Shown here piece by piece: positions 41,701 to 52,514 of a stretch of 64,000 bases of DNA. Source of the DNA: Streptomyces ortus (GTDB lineage: Bacteria; Actinomycetota; Actinomycetes; Streptomycetales; Streptomycetaceae); assembly GCF_026341275.1 (NCBI RefSeq), contig NZ_JAIFZO010000002.1, positions 7,098,118-7,162,117 of the forward strand, read 5' to 3'. A program made the translations under genes and the position numbers. Position 1 is the first letter of the stretch, and each line of letters starts with the position of its first letter. The notes under the pieces were generated by a model. The model searched no databases and was not told the origin of the DNA. It saw only the letters and a list, made by a program, of their open reading frames with translations.

Positions 41701-43564
41701 CCACATACTCGACGACCCGACGGTGCCGGTCGGCTCGGTCGAGGTACTGGCCGAGGAGGAGCGCGACCGGCTGGTGCGGCGGATCAACGACACCGCCCAC
41801 CCGGTGCCACCGGACACCCTGCCGGGCGCGTTCGAGGCCCAGGTGGAGCGCACGCCGGACCTCGTCGCGCTGATCGGAGAGCGGGAAAGGCTGACCTACC
41901 GGGAGTTCGACCGGCGCGCGAACCGGCTGGCGCACTGGCTGGTCGAGCAGGGCGCGGGACCCGAGCGGCTGGTCGCCGTGCGCCTGCCCCGCTCGGTGGA
42001 TCTGATGGTCGCGATCTACGCGGTGGTCAAGGCGGGCGCGGCCTACGTGCCCATCGACACCGAGTTGCCCGAGGACCGGGTGCGGCACGTGCTGGACGGC
42101 GCCAGGCCGCTGCTGGTGCTCGACGCGGCGCTGCCGGACGTGTCCGCGTACCCGGCCACGACGCCCGAGCGGCGACTGTCACCGGACAACGCCGCGTACG
42201 TCATCTTCACCTCCGGTTCCACCGGCGGCCCCAAGGGCGTGCAGGTGTCACACCGGTCGATCATGAACCGGCTGGCGTGGGGCCTGGCGCACTTCGACGT
42301 CAACCACCAGGACCGGGTGCTGCTGAGCACGTCGACGAGCTTCGACGTGTCGGTGCCGGAGCTGTTCGCGCCGTTGCAGGTGGGCGCGGCCGTGGTGATC
42401 GCCCGCCCGGCCGGGCGGCGGGACCCGGCCTACCTGGCCGAGCTGATCCAGCGGGAGCGGGTGACGGGGGCGGACTTCGTGCCCTCCCTGCTGGAGGCGT
42501 TCGTCGCCGAGCCCGCGGCGAAGCAGTGCGACAGCCTGCGCTGGATGGAGGTCGCGGGTGAGGCGTTCCCGGCGACCCTGGCGAACAAGGTGGTCGGCCT
42601 GCTGCCCGACTGCGGTGTGCACAACCTCTACGGGCCCACCGAGGCGGCCGTCGAGGTCACGGCGTGGCAGCACGTGCCAGGGGCGGACCGGGTGCCGATC
42701 GGCACCCCGGTGTGGAACACCCAGGTGTACGTGCTGGACGCGGCGCTGCGTCCGGTCGCGCCGGGAGTGGCCGGTGAGCTCTACCTCGCGGGGGCCGGCC
42801 TCGCCCGCGGCTACCTAGGGCAGAGCGCGCTGACCGCGCACCGCTTCGTGGCCTGCCCCTTCGGTGCCGCCGGCGCGCGGATGTACCGCACCGGAGACCT
42901 GGTGCGCTGGAGCCGGGACGGCCAGGTCGAGTACCTCGGCCGTACCGACTTCCAGGTCAAGGTCCGCGGCTTCCGGATCGAGCTGAGCGAGGTGGAGTCG
43001 GCGCTGACCGCGCACCCGGACGTCGACAACGCCGTCGTCGTGGTGCGCGAGGACCGCGCCGACGACCAGCGGCTGGTCGCCTACGTGGTGCCGGGCGACC
43101 GTACGGCGGACTCCTCGGAGCTGGATCCGACCGCCCTGACGGAGCTGGTGCGGGGGCGGCTGCCGGAGTACATGGTGCCCTCGGCGATCGTGTCGCTCGA
43201 CGCGTTCCCCACGACGGCGAGCGGGAAGCTCGACCGCAACGCGCTCCCCGCCCCCGACCACGCGGAAGCGGTGTCCGGACGAGGGCCGCGCAACCACCGA
43301 GAGGAAGTCCTCTGCCGGCTGTTCGCCGAGCTGCTCGGCGTGGAGGAGGTCGGCATCGACATCGACTTCTTCGACCACGGAGGACATTCGCTGCTGGCCA
43401 CCCGGCTGATCGGCCGCATCCGCAGCGAACTCGGCACCGACGTGAAGGTCACAACGGTGTTCCGCAACCCGACCGTCGCCCAGCTGGCCGAGCAGATCGA
43501 GAAGCTCGCCACGTCGAAACGTCCCCAGCTGCGTCCGATGAACGTACAGGAGAACCGTCGATGA
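35780..43564 (+). CDS. Two-module NRPS: C-A-PCP-E-C-A-PCP
   Basis: 2594 aa. Module 1: C (HHIAVDG, ~130), A (YTSGSTGTPKG, ~614), PCP (GGDSLRS, ~1013, the E-linked form), E (HHLVVDGVSW, ~1204), so it adds a D residue. The pocket reads D-V-F-S-V-A-S-Y-A-K with unusual FAGD and YGQSES cores; from memory this resembles piperazate-type codes, at low confidence. Module 2: C (HHTLFDGW, ~1699), A (FTSGSTGGPKG, ~2143), PCP (GGHSLLA, ~2534). Its pocket reads D-V-P-D-E-A-L-V-E-K; three acidic residues suggest a basic side chain (inference). The ATG follows GGAGACAG. It overlaps the next gene by ATGA. Confidence 0.93.
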   Translation: MIPLSFAQRRLWFVDRFEGPSPTYNGALALRLTGELDAGALEAALHDVVGRHEALRTVVVEDDDGVPHQRVLPSGAESFGLDVVEAATEQERARAVDEAATATFDLAADVPIRARLVRCGPREHTLVLVMHHIAVDGESFGPLCRDLTTAYAARRDGRAPAWEPLPVQYADYTLWQRDMLGDESDPDSLAARQLDFWRRTLADLAQPLALPTDRPRPKSMSHRGDMIPFSLDLELLRSVEKLAAQADTTVSMVMHSALAVLLHHLGCGDDVPVGAPIAGRTDEELRELVGFFVNTWVLRVELFGNPTFGELLQRVRERALSAYDHQDLPFERLVELLNPDRSTAYNPLFQVMLAWQPSIPELDFPGLVSRSERLETATAKFDLFFDLVPDASGGARCRLEYRTDLFDQDTAAGIAHRFVRVLSRLVADPERRIGGIDVLDAAERDRLLVAFNDTAAPVDELTVPELFELQVARTPDAPAIVHDDRTLTYRELDARADAVAWELVRLGAGPEDLVVLALPRAEDLVAGLLGILKSGAGYLPMDPQYLAGRAESVLSEARPRFVVTDTTTSRALPANDMTTVDLDERARWDTPGRPLRDADRVARLSPDNLAYVMYTSGSTGTPKGAAITHRSLVNGVRELTRVLDAPPGWRMLAGTSVNFDVSVFELLTTLSTGGSAEVVSSALALGERDGWNGHVISAVPSVLGELVGHLRRTTDVRTVVFAGDVLPARLVRQVREALPGVQVVNSYGQSESFYATTFSLPASEEWSQGEVAPIGTPLGNMRAYVLGPGLAPVPQGAVGELYVVGTCLGRGYHGRPGLTAERYVANPFGPAGERMYRTGDLARWNAHGQLECLGRGDGQVKVRGFRIETAEVEAAVTAYPGISEAVVISRELPSGGRRLVAYVVHAGEGAVGDDGAGGIGDVDVLAGASAAELRTFVAARLPDYMVPSAFVALDRMPLGPTGKLDRSALPEPEFVGETYREPRTEAEAIVAAAYADVLGVERVGVDDDFFAVGGDSLRSIQVVARARARGLDLTTREIFEYRTVAGLAEVASARQDRGPALAELDGGGVGPMPLQPVARQVFAQGGGIDRFAMSMVLELPVGIDGGGLTATLDAVLDRHDLLRARLVRGDEPLLVVRPAGSVRAADLIRRVACDGRWDEPSSLDAAKAELDDAVGRLDPEAGTMADFVWFAPGTGAGRLLVVLHHLVVDGVSWRILMSDFAEAWQQVRAGRTPELPEVGTSARRWASALEDEAFSAEREAELPYWRDLLETPEPPLGTRPFDPAVDVMSTVDTVRVQVPADVTEAVLGRLPAVFRATATDVLLAALVLAVDRWRGADRSTLVRLEGHGREEDIVPGADLTRTVGWFTSMYPVRIDVREVEPADVLAGGPAAGRAIKLVKEQLRQVPDKGVGYGLLRHLNPETAAQLAQYPDPQIGFNYLGRISAADVPEHLRADGWGPASWSAELLAMPDPDLPALSALEVNSVAVDTSDGTRLQTAFMFPTGLLSRERTGELAELWLEVLHGMAAHAAQPGTGGLTPSDASLVSVRQDEIEAWERRYGPLTEVWPQAPGQSGIQFEAALADGSFDVYHMQFVLHLSGHVDPARMRAAGQALVDRYPNLRSAFLTAADGDPVQVVADHVVLPWLHLDLTGRTTAEQEAALDRALADDRADRLDPTRPPLLRLALLTCGPRQAKLVITAHHTLFDGWSSPVVIKDLIRLYSRTDGLGPVRGYGDYLTWLSTRDRQASAARWADELSGFDRPTLVAPNAPVQETASALGRVEVPLSIDKGRALARRAAELGVTLNTLLQGAWGILLSKLTGQQDVVFGAAVNGRPAELAGSDEMVGLFINTLPTRAYCRPDHSVAQVVTDLQNRQTALLDHHHYGLADIQRDVGLPALFDTIVVFENYPIDRAGIVDANAAAGFTIDGIRPYAGSHYPLTLNASDPYLRTSLDYQNNLYDRQAAEVIAARLVRVLDHILDDPTVPVGSVEVLAEEERDRLVRRINDTAHPVPPDTLPGAFEAQVERTPDLVALIGERERLTYREFDRRANRLAHWLVEQGAGPERLVAVRLPRSVDLMVAIYAVVKAGAAYVPIDTELPEDRVRHVLDGARPLLVLDAALPDVSAYPATTPERRLSPDNAAYVIFTSGSTGGPKGVQVSHRSIMNRLAWGLAHFDVNHQDRVLLSTSTSFDVSVPELFAPLQVGAAVVIARPAGRRDPAYLAELIQRERVTGADFVPSLLEAFVAEPAAKQCDSLRWMEVAGEAFPATLANKVVGLLPDCGVHNLYGPTEAAVEVTAWQHVPGADRVPIGTPVWNTQVYVLDAALRPVAPGVAGELYLAGAGLARGYLGQSALTAHRFVACPFGAAGARMYRTGDLVRWSRDGQVEYLGRTDFQVKVRGFRIELSEVESALTAHPDVDNAVVVVREDRADDQRLVAYVVPGDRTADSSELDPTALTELVRGRLPEYMVPSAIVSLDAFPTTASGKLDRNALPAPDHAEAVSGRGPRNHREEVLCRLFAELLGVEEVGIDIDFFDHGGHSLLATRLIGRIRSELGTDVKVTTVFRNPTVAQLAEQIEKLATSKRPQLRPMNVQENRR

Positions 43565-46500
43565 TCCCGTTGTCCTTCGCCCAGAGCCGGATGTGGATCC
43601 TGCACAAGCTGGAAGGCCCGTCCGCGACCTACAACGTCCCGTTCGTGCTGCGCCTGGAGGGGACGCTGGACACGACGGCCCTGGCCGCCGCGGTGACGGA
43701 CGTCACGAACCGGCACGAGAGTCTGCGCACCCTGATCGTCGAGAACACGGACGGCACACCGGAGCAGCGGATCCTGCCTCCCGAGGAGGCGGTGCACCCC
43801 TTCCACGTGGTCGACGTGGCCGCGGACGCCGTGGACACCGCCCTGCACGAGGTCACCTGCGAGCCGTTCGACCTGGACACGGAGCTTCCGCTGCGCACGA
43901 CCGTGCTGCGGCTCGCTCCGCAGGAGCACGTCCTGGTGTTCGTCTTCCACCACATCGCCGCGGACGGGGCGTCGATAGCGCCGTTCGTCAGGGACCTGGT
44001 GTCGGCGTACACGGCCCGCCACGGGGGGAGTGCGCCGCAGTGGACGCCGCTGTCCGTGCAGTACAAGGACTACACGCTGTGGCAGCGGCAGCTGCTGGGT
44101 GACGAAGCCGACCCAAAGAGCACCATCGCGGAGCAATTGGCCTACTGGAAAAAGGAGTTGGCCGAGATTCCGCAACCGTTGCAACTGCCGCTGGACCGGC
44201 CGAGGCCGACGACGGCCAGCCACCGCGGCGGCGAGGTCCCCTTCGTACTGGCACCCGAACTGCTGTCGGGCGTGCAGAAGCTGGCGGCCGACCACGGCGC
44301 CACGCCACCGATGGTGGCCCAGGCCGTGCTGGTGGTGCTGCTGAACAAGCTGGGCGCGGGCGAGGACGTGCCGATCGGCAGCCCGATCGAGGGGCGAGGC
44401 GACGAGCAACTCGACGACCTGATCGGCTTCTTCGTCAACACCTGGGTACTGCGCGCGGACCTGTCGGGGAACCCGTCGTTCACCGACGTCCTGGAGCAGG
44501 TGCGGGACAAGGCCCTCGCCGCGTACGACAACCAGGACGTGCCGTTCGAGCGGCTGGTCGAGCTGCTCAACCCGGACCGCACCACCGCGTACATGCCCCT
44601 GTTCCAGACGGCGCTGGGCTGGCAGTTCGTGTGGGGCGAGATCGAGATCCCGGGGCTCCGGGTCACCCCCCTGCCCGTGGGCACCGGCACGGCCAAGTTC
44701 GACCTGCTCTTCAACATCGTCCCGAACGCGTCCGGCGGCACGCACGGGCTGCTGGAGTACGCGACCGACCTCTTCGACCACACCACGGCCGAGGGCGTCG
44801 TCGACAGATTCGTACGCGTGCTGGAGCAGGTGCTGGGCAACCCGGCCGTGCCGATCGGCAGCATCGACGTGCTCTCGCAGGAGGAACGCCACTGGCTGCT
44901 GCGCGAGGCCAACGACACGGCGGCGGACGTCCCGGCGCGGACCTTCGACGCGCTTTTCACCGAACGGGCCGCCGCCACGCCGGACGCCGTGGCGGTGGTC
45001 CGCGGAGACCTGGAACTCAGCTACCGGGAGATCGAGGAGCGGGCCAACCGGCTGGCACGGGTACTGGCCGAGCGCGGTGTGGGCCCCGAGTCGGTGGTGG
45101 CGGTGGCGCTGTCCCGCTCGGTCGAGTGGACCGTGGCGATCCTGGGAGTGCTGAAGGCAGGCGGGGCGTACCTGCCGGTGGACCCGGCCTACCCGGCGGA
45201 GCGTGTGGCGTTCATGGTGGCCGACTCCGGGGCCGTCCTGGTGATCGAGGACGCCGCGTCGGGGGAGCAGATGCCGCGGCTGTCCGTCCCCGTGCTCCGG
45301 CTGGACGACCCGGGCGTCGCCGCGGCACTGGCCGCCGCCGACGCGGGACCGGTGACCGACACGGACCGCCGCGCCCCGGGCGCCCTGGCCAGCACGGCGT
45401 ACGTGATCTACACGTCGGGTTCGACCGGGACCCCGAAGGGAGTGGCGGTCACTCACTCGGGACTGGCCGGCCTGGTCGCCACCGAGGCCGAGCGGCTCCA
45501 GGTCACGCCGGCCAGCCGGGTGCTGCAGTTCGCCTCGCCGAGCTTCGACGCCTCGCTGTGGGAGTGGGGCATGTCCCTGCTGGCCGGAGCGACGCTGGTG
45601 CTGGCCGGCCCGGACGAACTGGCCGCGGGCGAACCGTTGATCGAGACGATCGCCGCCCACCGGGTGACCCACGCGACCTTGCCGCCGGCGGTGCTGGCGG
45701 CCCTGCCCACGGGGTCGCTGCCGACGGTGGAGACCCTGGTGGTCGGCGGCTCGGCCTCCACACCGGAACTGGTGGCGCAGTGGTCGCCCGGACGACGGAT
45801 GATCAACGGCTACGGGCCGACCGAGATCACCGTGTGCGCCGCGATGAGCGCGCCGATGGTGGGTGACGGCCGTGTCCCGCCCATCGGACGGCCGATCGCC
45901 AACACTCAGGCGTACGTGCTGGACACCGCCCTGCGCCCGGTCGCGCCCGGAGTCGCCGGCGAGCTCTACATCGCCGGCCCCGGGCTCGCCCGGGGTTACC
46001 TGGGGCGGCCGGGCCTGACCGCGAGCCGGTTCGTGGCCTGCCCCTTCGGAACGCCGGGAACGCGGATGTACCGCTCCGGGACCTGGTGCGGTGGAGCAGG
46101 GACGGCCAGCTCGAATACCTCGGGAGAACCGACTCCCAGGTCAAGATCCGCGGCTTCCGCATCGAGCTGGGGGAGATCGAGCACGCGCTCACGAGCCACC
46201 CCGGCGTGTCGCAGGCCGCGGTCGTGGTGCGGGAGAACCAGCTGGGCGACCGGCAGTTGGTGGGGTACGTGGTGCCCCAGCCGTACGCTGCCGCGGTGGC
46301 CGACGCCGACTCCCAGGTGGACGAGTGGCGTGACCTCTACGACGACAGCTACGCCGGTTCCGGCGACGAGGCGCTGGGCGAGGACTTCCAGGGCTGGAAC
46401 TCCAGTTACACCGGTGAGCCGATCCCACGCGAGCAGATGCTCGCGTGGCAGGACGCGGCGGTCGCGCAGGTGTTGCAGTTCGCGCCGCGGCGGGTGCTGG

Positions 46501-49500
46501 AGATCGGTGTGGGGTCCGGCCTGCTGCTGGCGAAGATCGTCGGAGAGGTCGAGGAGTACTGGGGCACCGACATCTCGGCCACAGTGGTGGACCGCGTCCG
46601 GGCCCAGAGCGCGCAGGCCGGACACGGCGACCGGGTCCGGGTGAGCGCCCAGGCGGCCGACGACGTCTCCGGTCTGCCCCGTGCCCGGTTCGACACGGTG
46701 GTGCTCAACTCGGTGGTGCAGTACTTCCCGAGCGTCGAGTACCTCGACCAGGTGCTGCGCCAGGTGATGGACCTCCTCGTGCCGGGCGGCCGGGTCGTCG
46801 TCGGTGACATCCGCAACGCGGCGACACGCCGCCTGATGCTGACCGCCGTGCAGCGGGCGGCCCATCCGCACGCCTCGCCCGAGGAACTGCGGACGCTGGT
46901 GACCAGGGAGCTGCTGGCCGAGCGGGAACTGACCGTCGCCCCGGAGTGGTTCACCGAGTGGTCGCAGGACGGTTCGGTCGCGGTCGACATCCGGTTGAAG
47001 CCCGGGCAGGCGCACAACGAACTGACCCGGCACCGCTACGAGGTGGTCCTGCACAAGCGGCCGGCCGACCTGCTCGACGTGGCCGGCGCCCCGGTGCTGC
47101 CATGGGGCAGGGATGTACACGGCCTCGCCGACCTCGGCCATCACGCGGACCGGGCGCGCGGACCGGTGCGGGTGACCGGGATACCCAACGCGCGTCTGGT
47201 CGAGGAGGTCGCCCTGACCGTGGCGACGGGCCTCCTCGACCAGGCGTCCCCGCCCGGTGGACCGGTCGATCCGCACGAGGTGCTCCGGTGGGCCGACGAG
47301 CACGGCCGCGAGGTCGTCCTCACCTGGTCGGGCAGGGACGTGCGGTGTTTCGACGCGGTGCTGCTCCCGGCGCGGCCCGGCGGGCGGCGGGACGTCTCGG
47401 GCTCGTTCGTCCCCGGCGGCGGCGCGGGCGGGCGGGAGCGGGCGAACAACCCCGCCCTGGCCAGGTCGCTCGGCGCGCTCCTCCTCGAACTGCCCGAGTA
47501 CCTGCGCGGGCGTCTGCCCGACTACATGGTTCCCCCCGCGCTGGTACCGCTCGGCGAGCTCCCGCTGACCCCCAGCGGGAAACTGAACCAGCGGGCGCTG
47601 CCCGTGCCGGACCACGGGCAGACGTCGACCGGCAGAGCCCCGCGCGACCAGGTCGAGGAGACCCTCGGCTCGCTGTTCGCCGAAGTGCTCGGCGTGGACA
47701 ACGTCGGCATCGACAGCGACTTCTTCGCCAGCGGCGGCGACAGCATCCGCTCCATCCAGGTCGTCGCCCGGGCCCGGGCCCGTGGCATCGAGGTGAGCAC
47801 GCGGGAGATCTTCGAGCACCCCACGGTCGCGCAGCTCGCGGAACTGGTCGCGGGCCGCGCCCAGGAGCGGGTCGTTCTGGCGGAGCTGCCGGGCGGCGGT
47901 GTGGGCTGGGTTCCGCTGCCGCCGACGGCGAAGCACGTGCTCGGGCTCGGCGGCGGCCTCGGCCGGCTCTGCATGTCCATGATGCTGACGCTGCCCGAGG
48001 ACATCGACCGCGCCGGGCTGGTGGCGACGGTACAGGCCGTGCTGGACCGAAACGATGCGCTGCGTTCCCGGCTGGACCGGAAGCAGCAGGGGCTCTGGGC
48101 GGAACCGGCCGGCAGCGTGGCCGCCGACGCGCTGCTGACCCAGGTCACCCACACCGACGCCGACGCCCAGGCCGAGCTGGACGCGGCCGCCGACCGGCTG
48201 GACCCCGACGCGGGCGTCATGGCGCAGTTCGTGTGGTTCACCTCCGACACGGACGCCGACCGGCTGCTGATCGTGCTGCACCACCTGGTCGTCGACGGGG
48301 TGTCGTGGCGGCTCCTCGTGCCGGACCTGGTCGCCGCCTGGAAGGAGGTCCGCGCCGGCCGCACCCCGCGACCGGCAGCGGGCGGAACCTCGATGCGCCG
48401 CTGGGCACACGCCCTCGTCGACGAGGCGGCGCGTCCCGAGCGGGTCGCGGAACTGCCCGTGTGGCAGCGAATCCTGAGCGAGGACGAGCCGCTCCTCGGA
48501 GCGCGGGAGCGGGACCCGGCGCGGGACACCGCCGCGACCGTGGAGACGGTACGCGTGCAGGTGCCGGTGGACGTCACCGAGACCGTGCTGACCAAGGCGC
48601 CCGCGCTCTTCCGGGGCGGTGCCGACGACGTGCTGCTGGCGGCCCTGGCCCTGGCGCTGGCCCGCTGGCACCGGACGCGGGGCGTGGACGGGCCCTCGGC
48701 GCTGGTCCGCCTGGAAGGGCACGGCAGGGAAGAGGAGGCGGTGCCCGGAGCCGACCTGTCACGCACGGTGGGCTGGTTCACCGCGATGTATCCGGTGCGG
48801 TTGGACGTGACCGGTGTCGACCTGGCCGACGCGTTCGCCGGCGGCCCGGCCGCCGGACGGGCGGTCAAGGCCGTCAAGGAACAACTGCGGGCGGTTCCGG
48901 GTGACGGCATCGGCTTCGGTCTGCTGCGCCACCTCAACCCGGAGACCTCCACCGCGCTGTCCGCCGGCCGTGAACCGCAGATCGGGTTCAACTACCTCGG
49001 TCGCACGTCCGGCGCCGACCTCCCCGAGGAGCTGCGGGGTCAGGGCTGGACCCCGGACACCACCCGGCAGGACCTGATCGCCGCCCCGGACGCGGACATG
49101 CCGGTGCTGTCGGCACTGGAGATCAACGCGGTGGCCACCGACACCGGAGCCGGTGAAGAACTGACCGCCTACTTCGGCTTCCCGACCGGCCTGCTCTCCG
49201 CCGAGGAGGTCACCGAGCTGGCCGAGCTGTGGGTGCGGGCGCTCACCGCCCTGGCCCGGCACGCCGCGACCCCCGACGCCGGGGGCCTGACTCCGACGGA
49301 CGCCCCGCTGGTCCCCGTGAGCCAGCAGGAGATCGACGCCTGGGAGGCCGTGTACGGCCCCCTCACCGAGGTGTGGCCGGTGACCTCGGCGCAGTCGGGG
49401 ATCATCTTCCACTCGATGCTGGCCGGCTCCTCGTTCGACGCCTACCACGTGCAACTCGTGTTCCATGTCTCCGGCGACGTCGATCCGGAGCGGACGCGCC

Positions 49501-52500
49501 GGGCCGGGCAGGTGCTGCTCGAACGCCATGCCAGCCTGCGCGCGGCCTTCGTCGACCGGGCCGACGGCGACCTCGCGCAGGTGGTTCCGGCACGAGGGGT
49601 GACCCTGCCCTGGCAGCACCTCGACCTGACGGGGTACGGCGAGGCGGAGCGCATCGAGAGGTTCGAGCGCTTCCTCACCGAGGACCAGGCCGCCCACTTC
49701 GACGTACGCACCCCGCCGTTGCTGCGGCTGGCACTCGTCGCCCTCGAACCCGGCCGGGCCGAACTGGTGATGACCGTCCACCACTCACTGGCCGACGGCT
49801 GGTCCTCGCCCCTGCTGATGCGGGACCTGCTGCTGCTCTACGGCTCCCACGGCGACACCACCGGCCTGCCGAGGACACGGAGCTACGGCGAGTACCTGGC
49901 CTGGCGTGCCCGGCAGGACCAGGACGAGGCGGCACGGGCATGGGCGGCCGAGCTCGACGGGGTCGAGGAACCGACCCTGCTCGCTCCCGGAGCCACGGGC
50001 GGCGACGGACTCGACCAGGTCGCGTTCGAGCTGCCCCGAGACGTGGAGAACCGCCTGAACCGGGTGGCGTCCGACCTGGGCGTCACCGTCAACACCCTGG
50101 TGCAGGGCGCCTGGGCACTGCTGCTCGGCCAGCTCACCGGCCGCCGCGACCTGGTGTTCGGCGCCACCGTCTCCGGCCGTCCGCCCGCCGTACCGGACGT
50201 CGAGACGATGGTCGGAATGTTCATCAACACCCTGCCGGTACGCGTCCGGTACGAGCCCGGCGACACCCTCGCCGAGGTCCTCACCCGGCTGCAGAGCCGG
50301 CAGGCCCGCCTGGTCGAGCACCACCACCACGGGCTCACGGAGATCCAGCAGTCCGTGGGGCTGCAGAACCTCTTCGACACGCTGATCGTCTTCGAGTCGT
50401 ACCCGGTCGACCGGGACGGACTGAACTCCGCCGCCGACGCCGCGGACGGCATCGCCATCACCGGTCTGCGGCCCTCCAACGGTACCCACTACCCCCTGGC
50501 CCTCATGGCGGCCGTCGACACGCACCTGACGTTCCTCCTCCAGTACGCGACCGGCGTCTTCGCCAGGGACACGGTGGAGACGTACGCGGCCCGGTTCGTG
50601 CGGGTCCTGGAACAGCTGGCGGCCACCCCGGACCTGAAGATCGCGCAGCTCGACGTTCTGCGGCAGACCGAACGCGACCGGTTCCTCGTCGGGTTCAACG
50701 ACACGGCCGCTCCTACTCCGGACCTCACGCTCGCAGGACTCGTCGAGGCGCAGGTGGCGCGCACGCCCGACGAGACGGCGGTGGTCGCCGAGGACGGCTC
50801 GCTCACCTACCGCGAGCTGAACGCCCGGGCCGACCGCCTGGCGCACCAACTCGTCGAACGGGGCGTGGGCCCGGAGTCGCTGGTCGCGGTGTCGCTGCCG
50901 CGGTCGGTGAACCTGGTGGTCGCCCTGCTCGCGGTCCTGAAGGCAGGCGGCGCCTACCTGCCGGTCGACCCCAAGTACCCCAGCCACCGCCTCGCGGCGA
51001 TCTTCGAGGAGGCCCGGCCGCGTCTCGTGCTGACCGACCGGGCGACGGTCGGCGTGCTTCCGGAGCACGACGCCCCGGACTTCTTCATGGACGCGCTCGA
51101 CCTGTCCGGGGACGCCACCGGCCTCCAACTACCTTTGCATGCCGGGCAGTTGGCGTACGTGATGTACACCTCCGGCTCCACGGGCAAGCCCAAGGGCGTC
51201 GCCTACAGCCAGAAAGCAGTGGTGAACGGCGTGCTGCGGCTGCCCTCCCTCGTCGGGCTGGAACCGGGCGGGCGGATCCTCGCCACCACGTCGATCAACT
51301 TCGACGCCTCGGCCTTCGAGATCTTCACACCCCTGGCCAACGGCGGTGTCCTCGAAGTCGTCCAGGACATCCTGGCCCTCGGCGAAGGCAGTGCGCGGGG
51401 CGACGGGATCATCGCCGCCGTGCCGTCCGCGTTCGCCGAACTCCTCGACGACATCGCGGCCCGCACCAGGCTGACGGCGGTTGTCTTCGCCGGCGAGGCC
51501 CTGCCGATGTCGCTCGTCGACAGGACACAGGAGGCCTTCCCGGGGGTCCGGGTCCTCAACGCCTACGGGCAGACCGAGTCGTTCTACGCCACCATGTTCA
51601 CCGCCGACGACGACACCCGCGACCTGACGGGCAGCGCGCCCGTCGGCGCCCCGATCGGCAACATGCGGGCCTACCTCCTCGGCCACGGTCTGACCCCGGT
51701 GCCGCCGGGCGCGGTCGGCGAGCTGTACGTCGCCGGGAACGTGGCCCGCGGCTACCACTGCCGCCCCTCCCTGACCGCCGAGCGCTTCGTCCCCGACCCG
51801 TACGGTCCCGCCGGTTCGCGCATGTACCGCACCGGAGACCTGGGCCGGTGGAGCCCCGAGGGCCGGCTCGAATACGTCGGCCGCGGCGACGCGCAGGTCA
51901 AGGTGCGGGGCTTCCGCGTCGAACCCGCGGAGGTCGAGGCCGCGCTCACCGCGCACCCCGGCGTGGCGCACGCCGCCGTCATCGCCCGCGACGGGCGGGG
52001 CAGCGGCTCCGGCAGACAACTGGTCGCCTATGTCGTACCCGCCCTCACCGGCGACCCCGGGGCGAGCGGTGACGTCGGCGGCCCGGAGACCAAGGAACTT
52101 CACGCCTTCGTCGCGAGCCGGCTGCCGGACTTCATGGTGCCGTCCGCCTTCGTGCTCCTGGACCGGCTGCCGCTCAACCCGAACGGCAAGCTGGACCGCA
52201 ACGCGCTGCCCGAGCCGGAGTACCTCGGCGCCGCCTACCGCGCCCCCCGTACCACCCGCGAGAAGAGTCTGGCCGAGCTGTTCGCCGAGGTGCTCGGTGT
52301 GGACCAGGTCGGGATCGACGACGGTTTCTTCGACCTCGGCGGGCACTCCCTGCTCGCCACCCGGCTGATCAGCCGCGTCCGCGCCGAGATGGGCATCGAG
52401 ATACCCATCCGCAAGATCTTCGACCTGCCGACGGTGGCCGCGCTCGCCGCGTGGTCGGAGGAATCGGCCGCTCCCCGTCGTCCCGGCCTGCGCAAGATGT

Positions 52501-52514
52501 TCGTAGAGGAGTGA
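43561..52514 (+). CDS. Two-module NRPS with one-base frameshift: C-A-MT-PCP-E-C-A-PCP
   Basis: Would encode 2984 aa if one missing G is restored near 46080, where CTCCGGGACCTG stands for the expected CTCCGGGGACCTG (SGDLVRW). As given, the first frame runs 43561-46644 and the second covers 46086-52514. Module 1: C (HHIAADG, ~131), A (~618) with pocket D-A-W-T-L-G-G-V-C-K (aromatic-like, low confidence), N-methyltransferase inserted after A8 (VLEIGVGSGLLLA, ~979), PCP (GGDSIRS, ~1391), E (HHLVVDGVSW, ~1574): an N-methyl-D residue. Module 2: C (HHSLADGW, ~2075), A (~2537) with pocket D-A-F-A-V-A-A-Y-A-K, PCP (GGHSLLA, ~2927). No TE. Confidence 0.88.
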
